Shown: one piece after another, positions 7,579 through 10,964 of the stretch | Position numbering within the stretch: the first letter of the stretch is position 1 | Layout of the letters: every line of letters starts with the position of its first letter | Assembly: GCA_031263435.1 (NCBI GenBank) | Contig: JAISFT010000153.1 | Coordinates: 1-10,964, forward strand | Direction: 5' to 3' | DNA from: Treponema sp. | GTDB taxonomy: Bacteria; Spirochaetota; Spirochaetia; Treponematales; Breznakiellaceae | DNA length: 10,964 nt | The notes under the pieces: generated by a model | What the model was told of the DNA's origin: nothing | Database searches by the model: none | What the model saw: the letters and a program-made list of their open reading frames with translations, nothing else | Made by a program: the position numbers and the translations under genes

Positions 7579-9454
7579 CAACCGCTTCACAACGGAAGGT
7601 ACAAGCCATACGGAGGAGCGGCCCGATCTTTCCGGCCCCCGCGCCGTTCCGGGGAACCCCTTTTACCGGGTCCTGGCCCTCTACCTGCCCTGGTCCGTCC
7701 TCGTCTGCCTTCTGCCCCCGGTCCTGGCCCTGATCCACCGGCTGCTGCCCCAGCTTCCCCTCTCCGGCCCCGCACTGGCCCCGGCAGTGTATATCCCGGT
7801 CCTGATCATCAGCGCCGCAGTAACCGTGTACCTGGAACTCCTGGACCCCCGGACCAATCACAGCGGCGCCCACATCCGGGGAGCCGTCCTCAGCATCCTG
7901 ATGGCCTATCTGTTTTCATCAATCGTATCGGCCATAACCAAAGTCGTATCGTCCATACCCAGAGTCCCCCCGGGCCTGCGGGAGGCGGCGCGGCAGTTCC
8001 TCCCCGGCCCGGGCAACATCACCGCAGTCCTGGCAGTCCTGTACCTCTGGGTCTTCGTCATCCGCCTGCGGGACCTGTTCCGGACCAGGGAAATTTTTGA
8101 ATACCACCTGCGCCGCCACCGGGGCGAAGACCTGCGGCGGGTAATGCTGGAAGACTCAGGCGTCCTGGCGGGAGTAGAAACCCAGGTCCGCTCCATGACC
8201 CGGCATTACGGCATACAACTGGGAATCGTTTTCATCCTGGTCCTCATCTGCGACACAGTGGGGGCCCCCCTTTTGCTTTTCCAGCGGGTCCTCACCATGC
8301 TGGTCATCGCCGCGGCCGCGGCAGTCTTTTCCCTCCTCAACCTGTTCCGCCAGGAACAGTACTTCGCCGGCGAAGGCATCGCCGTCCCCGCGCCCGAGCG
8401 CCGCAGACGAATGGGCGCAGGAGTACTGTTCTGCGCGGGCGCAGGAATACTGGCCGCCCTCTGCGCCCTGGGCAGCAATCTCCTGCCCCTCTCCGCCATC
8501 ATCGCCTTCTTCGCCTGGCTTGCCCGGCTCCTCAGCCGCCCCGGCGAGGCCCCGCGAAGCATCGAAATGCCCCAGCCGGACCCCCCCATGACCTTCACCC
8601 CCCAGGACATGGCGCAGGCCCTCGGCATAGAAGAAACAGAACCCTGGCCCCTGTGGAACTACCTCCCCCATATCATCCTGGCCCTGATCATCGCAGCGTT
8701 TCTGTGGTTCATGGTAAAACCCCTGTTCGGCTTCAAAGGAGGATCGGAAAAACTCCCCTTCCTCCTGCGCCTCGCCCGCCTGTTCCGGGGCGCCCTCAAG
8801 TCCCTCCGCCTCGCCCTCGGCAATTTTTTTAGCTCCCTCCGCGGCGGCGCAGGAATACGCATCGGCAAATCGCCGGAGGGAAACCTCAGGGACCTCAGCG
8901 GGGAACTCCTGGCCCGCCTGTCCGGAGCCCGCAAACGGGAACTGCGGCAAAGCCTTAACCTCTTCGCCCGGCTCATCCTCTGGGGCCAGCAGAACCACCA
9001 CACCCCATGGAAACCCAGCATGGGCCCCGGGGAATTCTGCGCCGTCCTGGCCCGTAACGTGCAGCTTTCCAGCCTCCCGGAGAATCTTGAGGGGGGACCG
9101 CCAGCAAAGCTGGCTCGTCTCCCCCCTCGGCCCAGCCCGCCGGGCCAAAGCGGCCCTGCGGTCTTGGCCTTCCCCCCTCTGCGGGGGCCGCAGCAGCAAA
9201 CCAGCGCCGCATCCGCCCCCCCACCGGAACCATCATCTTCCGGGCCCCCGCAACGCCCCCGGAATCCCCCCCCGGAAGAAGCGCCCCAGGGCGCACTACC
9301 GTCAGCAGAAATAACACTGCCAACAGAAATAACACTCCCAACAGAAATCCTGCGCTGTGGCGAAATCTTTGAAGAAGCCCTTTACGGCCCCCAACTCCCG
9401 GACAAGGAAACCCAGCAGGAATTCCGCCGCCTCGTAGAAAAGATCACCGGCTAA
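7565..9454 (+). CDS. Polytopic membrane protein with DUF4129-like C-terminus (third gene of MoxR operon)
   Basis: The 629-residue protein starts at 7565, overlapping the DUF58 stop by 14 bases behind a strong GGAGG. I see about eight membrane segments, near residues 35-60, 72-93, 104-124, 150-168, 217-238, 242-262, 284-318 (long, perhaps two) and 366-387. The tail resembles DUF4129: an Arg/Leu-rich helix near 455-475, GPGEFCAVLA at 487-496, then IFEEALYGPQLPD near 601-613 and a final helix. In MoxR clusters DUF4129 is often fused behind a transglutaminase core; no Cys-His-Asp core is seen here, so the protein may be a stripped-down version or a scaffold. Residues about 507-595 are a Pro/Gly/Ser-rich block splitting the DUF4129-like region, encoded partly by nested DNA palindromes. 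The operon placement is firm; the DUF4129 match is judged by eye. Confidence 0.8.
   Translation: MTSSNNRFTTEGTSHTEERPDLSGPRAVPGNPFYRVLALYLPWSVLVCLLPPVLALIHRLLPQLPLSGPALAPAVYIPVLIISAAVTVYLELLDPRTNHSGAHIRGAVLSILMAYLFSSIVSAITKVVSSIPRVPPGLREAARQFLPGPGNITAVLAVLYLWVFVIRLRDLFRTREIFEYHLRRHRGEDLRRVMLEDSGVLAGVETQVRSMTRHYGIQLGIVFILVLICDTVGAPLLLFQRVLTMLVIAAAAAVFSLLNLFRQEQYFAGEGIAVPAPERRRRMGAGVLFCAGAGILAALCALGSNLLPLSAIIAFFAWLARLLSRPGEAPRSIEMPQPDPPMTFTPQDMAQALGIEETEPWPLWNYLPHIILALIIAAFLWFMVKPLFGFKGGSEKLPFLLRLARLFRGALKSLRLALGNFFSSLRGGAGIRIGKSPEGNLRDLSGELLARLSGARKRELRQSLNLFARLILWGQQNHHTPWKPSMGPGEFCAVLARNVQLSSLPENLEGGPPAKLARLPPRPSPPGQSGPAVLAFPPLRGPQQQTSAASAPPPEPSSSGPPQRPRNPPPEEAPQGALPSAEITLPTEITLPTEILRCGEIFEEALYGPQLPDKETQQEFRRLVEKITG
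9089..9193. repeat. Cluster of nested palindromes inserted in frame in the DUF4129-like gene
   Basis: Four neighbouring inverted repeats fill about 105 bases. GAGGGGGGA (9089-9097) pairs with TCCCCCCTC (9120-9128), enclosing GCCAGC/GCTGGC (9100-9105, 9109-9114) with loop AAA. GGCCC/GGGCC spans 9129-9146. GGCCAA/TTGGCC pairs 9143-9148 with 9164-9169. CTGCGG/CCGCAG spans 9179-9193 with loop GGG. The block encodes a Pro/Gly-rich stretch (residues about 509-543) that interrupts a conserved domain. It resembles REP-like or Rickettsia-palindromic-element-like sequences by structure only; I did not find a second full copy in the window. Confidence 0.6.
9306..9348 (+). repeat. 18-base tandem repeat, about 2.4 copies, encoding EITLPT repeats
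   Basis: Units at 9306-9323 and 9324-9341 differ at one base (GCC versus CCC within the unit), and a third begins at 9342 (CAGAAAT). They encode AEITLPTEITLPTEIL. They lie between the Pro-rich block and the final conserved helix of the DUF4129-like tail. The high similarity suggests a recent slippage duplication. Confidence 0.7.
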
Positions 9455-9677
9455 ACTTGACTCGCCGTGTACCTTAAACCCGGCCCACAGCACAGCATGT
9501 CCCGGCAGATTGCCGTAACAGGAATGTATGACAGGATGTATACCCAAAAGATGCTATGCGCAATAAACCCCGAAATTCTCGTAAATATTTTGAAAAAATA
9601 ATAGACAAAAAGAAAATATTATTATAGTATATAGCACAGTGGTATAAAACCGTATTTTAGCAGGCAGAAGGAATGTT
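9455..9677. other. Intergenic junction where base composition changes
   Basis: No gene, RNA gene or convincing terminator is visible in these 223 bases. The first 90 or so bases are GC-balanced, and the last 100 are very AT-rich. A near-perfect adjacent duplication occurs, ACAGGAATGTATG (9518-9530) followed by ACAGGATGTATA (9531-9542). The junction separates the GC-rich MoxR operon from the AT-rich CPBP gene and may be the edge of acquired DNA. Confidence 0.5.
9602..9628 (+). promoter_or_regulatory. Weak candidate promoter for the CPBP gene
   Basis: TAGACA (9602-9607) and TATAGT (9623-9628) are each one base off consensus, but the spacer is only 15 bases. TATAAA at 9643-9648 is another possible -10 without a good -35. 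In DNA this AT-rich, such matches arise easily by chance. Confidence 0.25.
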
Positions 9678-10406
9678 ATGTTTCAATATTTTATGACCTT
9701 AGGCATTTATTCAATTGCGTCATTTTTTGTACTGTTTTTTGTTTCTCTTAAAGAAATATCAAAAAATATTGGCACTATAATAAATATTATAATATGGTAT
9801 ACATTATTAAATTTTGCCAATGTATTCCCCTGGTTTAATTTTGGACACATGAATTGGACCGGAAAATTACTTGTAATGATTATTGCCATTATAGTTATTG
9901 TCTATAAAAAATTAAGGAAAGAAAATGGATTTGCATTTTTTGTTTTTGATAAAAAAAATATAAAGACAGTCATTATAACAATAATGGTATATATTTTAAT
10001 TACTTTGACTGTACTAATATTCTTATTGATCAATGGAAAATTCAATATTGAAAGATTCATAATGAATGTTATTCTTGTCGGGATAAGCGAGGAATTATAT
10101 TTTCGCGGATTGATATATAATAAAATTTCCAAAATACAAATCAAAACCAAAGGGCCCGAATTTATTTATATATTAATATGCAGTTTTATGTTTGGTATAT
10201 GGCACATGTATTTTTTTAATTTAACAATAGTTCAAAATGTAATAAATTTTTTAATTCCATTTGCTTTAGGAATATTTATTAATATAATGTACAATAAATC
10301 AAAAAATATATTAGTCCCAATATTAATTCATAATAGCATTGATACATTATATTATGGATTTTTAACATTAACACAAATATATTTTATCAAATTGGGTGGT
10401 GGTTAA
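9678..10406 (+). CDS. CPBP family (CAAX-like) intramembrane metalloprotease
   Basis: The 242-residue, highly hydrophobic protein has about seven membrane segments and the three motifs of the CPBP/Abi family. These are EELYFRG at 138-144 (E138, E139, R143), FGIWHM at 172-177 (H176) and the HNSID pair at 218-222 (H218, D222). The family contains Rce1-like glutamate intramembrane proteases; bacterial members often act in bacteriocin immunity or maturation, but substrates are rarely known. All catalytic positions are present, so it should be active. AGAAGG (9666-9671), six bases before the ATG, supports the start. The gene is far more AT-rich than the genes to its left, pointing to transfer. An attC-like site follows 27 bases after the stop. 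The family call is firm; the role is unknown. Confidence 0.92.
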   Translation: MFQYFMTLGIYSIASFFVLFFVSLKEISKNIGTIINIIIWYTLLNFANVFPWFNFGHMNWTGKLLVMIIAIIVIVYKKLRKENGFAFFVFDKKNIKTVIITIMVYILITLTVLIFLLINGKFNIERFIMNVILVGISEELYFRGLIYNKISKIQIKTKGPEFIYILICSFMFGIWHMYFFNLTIVQNVINFLIPFALGIFINIMYNKSKNILVPILIHNSIDTLYYGFLTLTQIYFIKLGGG

Positions 10407-10432
10407 TAAGCTAAAATAAAAGCGGGGTTTAC

Positions 10433-10497
10433 TGCGCCTAACAGGTCTGGTAGCCGCTGCGCAAACAGCATCCATACAGCCGGAACGTTATGCGGCA
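10433..10497 (+). other. attC-like recombination site (integron cassette 3' end), or branched terminator
   Basis: GCCTAAC (10436-10442) fits the attC R'' box RYYYAAC, and GTTATGC (10487-10493) matches the R' box GTTRRRY at all but one position. The arms pair at six of seven positions and extend through TGC/GCA with one bulged G. Inside, TCTGG (10446-10450) pairs with CCGGA (10480-10484) with one wobble, as L boxes would, and GCTG/CAGC (10456-10459, 10466-10469) closes a CGCAAA loop. The 58-base span between box ends is a normal attC length. The site directly follows the CPBP gene in the orientation expected for a cassette. Six Ts follow at 10498-10503, so it could instead be an unusual terminator. 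No integrase or second clear attC is in the window. Confidence 0.5.
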
Positions 10498-10521
10498 TTT
10501 TTTAGCCCAAATTTGCCGTCG

Positions 10522-10549
10522 CAGGCGCTATCCATGACGCCTGAAATTT
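10522..10549 (+). terminator. Candidate intrinsic terminator
   Basis: CAGGCG (10522-10527) and CGCCTG (10538-10543) form a perfect 6-bp stem with a 10-base loop, followed by AAATTTTTT. The three As before the T-run weaken it as a canonical terminator. It would insulate the ABC gene promoter from readthrough. Confidence 0.5.
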
Positions 10550-10556
10550 TTTACTA

Positions 10557-10585
10557 TTGACATAATAAACATAGAATGGTATAAA
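10557..10585 (+). promoter_or_regulatory. Consensus sigma-70-type promoter for the ABC transporter gene
   Basis: TTGACA (10557-10562) is a perfect -35 and TATAAA (10580-10585) a one-mismatch -10, with the ideal 17-base spacer. Transcription should start near 10591-10593, only one to three bases before the ATG at 10594. A leaderless or nearly leaderless mRNA is therefore predicted. Confidence 0.8.
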
Positions 10586-10593
10586 AGGACCTT

Positions 10594-10964
10594 ATGGAAG
10601 GAAACGTTTTAGAAATTGAGAATATCCAATATTCTTATGACAGAAAAAATATGATTTTAACAAATTTTACACTAAAAATCAAACGCGGCGGTATTGTGGC
10701 TATACTTGGACATAATGGAGCGGGAAAAACAACACTGCTTCGGCTGATTGGGAAATTGATACAGCCGCACAAAGGCAGCATCCAATGGGATTTAACAGCC
10801 GATGAAAAAATCGGGTATATGCCTGAAGGGTTAGGGCTTTATCCCCGGCTTTCCGGTTATGAAAATATGAAATTACAATTTTTAAGCGCAAACAAAAAAC
10901 CGGACAAAGAATTGATATTGTCTGTTTTGAATAAAATTGAACTTGGAGAACATATAAAAAAATT
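10594..10964 (+). CDS. ABC transporter ATP-binding protein, C-terminus outside window
   Basis: 123 codons are visible before the right edge. The protein starts with a typical ABC first strand (LEIENIQYSY), then Walker A GHNGAGKTT at 39-47. The Q-loop region IGYMPEGLGLYPRLSGYENM (73-92) has Glu78 where many members have Gln, as often seen in drug- and bacteriocin-exporter ATPases of the DrrA/NatA/BcrA type. The signature LSGGQ and Walker B lie beyond the window. It would energise export or immunity with a separate membrane permease, perhaps encoded next. AAAGGA (10584-10589) overlaps the -10 box and would not be transcribed if the promoter at 10557-10585 is used. An in-frame stop at 10582-10584 rules out an upstream start. 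Its composition is AT-rich, but less so than the CPBP gene, suggesting a different source. Confidence 0.92.
   Translation, partial: MEGNVLEIENIQYSYDRKNMILTNFTLKIKRGGIVAILGHNGAGKTTLLRLIGKLIQPHKGSIQWDLTADEKIGYMPEGLGLYPRLSGYENMKLQFLSANKKPDKELILSVLNKIELGEHIKK

Noticed and set aside
8156..9199. Minus-strand open frame of 347 codons opposite the DUF4129-like gene
   Set aside because: It is rich in Gly, Glu and Ala, with no membrane or domain pattern, as expected for the reverse strand of GC-rich membrane-protein codons.
9457..9478. TTGACT after the MoxR operon as a -35 box
   Set aside because: No -10 hexamer lies at a 16-18 base distance.
9511..9557. GCCGTAAC...GCTATGC as a second attC
   Set aside because: The boxes violate the conserved AAC/GTT pairing and RYYYAAC pattern, and no inner stem was found.
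9675..9681. GTTATGT at the CPBP start codon as an upstream attC R' box
   Set aside because: It coincides with the ribosome-site/start region, has no partner R'' box at a suitable distance, and is likely chance.

Overview
The window has two compositional halves. Positions 1 to about 9,454 are very GC-rich and densely coding. Positions from about 9,570 onward are strongly AT-rich. The gene content fits a Gram-negative-type bacterium with a periplasm. My best guess is a spirochaete of the Treponema group, because of the receiver-like/HATPase/cyclic-nucleotide-domain regulator, the MoxR cluster and the attC-like site. This is inference; no rRNA or other marker gene is present.

Left block, minus strand: a regulator (3801-5129) with a degenerate receiver domain, a GHKL ATPase domain and a cyclic-nucleotide-binding domain is followed 29 bases later by a very large membrane-anchored bacterial alpha-2-macroglobulin. 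The macroglobulin runs off the left edge, with 1257 codons visible. The two genes probably form one operon. Alpha-2-macroglobulins of this kind are periplasmic or surface protease traps.

Middle block, plus strand: a divergent operon begins only 29 bases from the regulator's start codon. It contains a MoxR AAA+ ATPase, a DUF58 protein and a polytopic membrane protein with a DUF4129-like tail, with overlapping start and stop codons. This is the classic MoxR/DUF58 envelope cluster, but no transglutaminase core is visible. The DUF58 protein, the DUF4129 protein and the macroglobulin each carry in-frame low-complexity insertions. The one in the DUF4129 protein coincides with a run of nested DNA hairpins (9089-9193) that looks like a palindromic element inserted into a gene.

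Right block: after a 223-base gap comes a very AT-rich gene for a CPBP (CAAX-like) intramembrane protease. Next is a 65-base structured site with the boxes expected of an integron attC site, then a terminator-like hairpin. A consensus sigma-70 promoter follows, driving an ABC transporter ATPase that runs off the right edge. The promoter lies so close to the ABC start codon that the transcript should be nearly leaderless. The right block looks acquired, possibly as integron-type cassettes. A CPBP protease beside an ABC ATPase recalls peptide-bacteriocin immunity or export modules, but this is not proven here.
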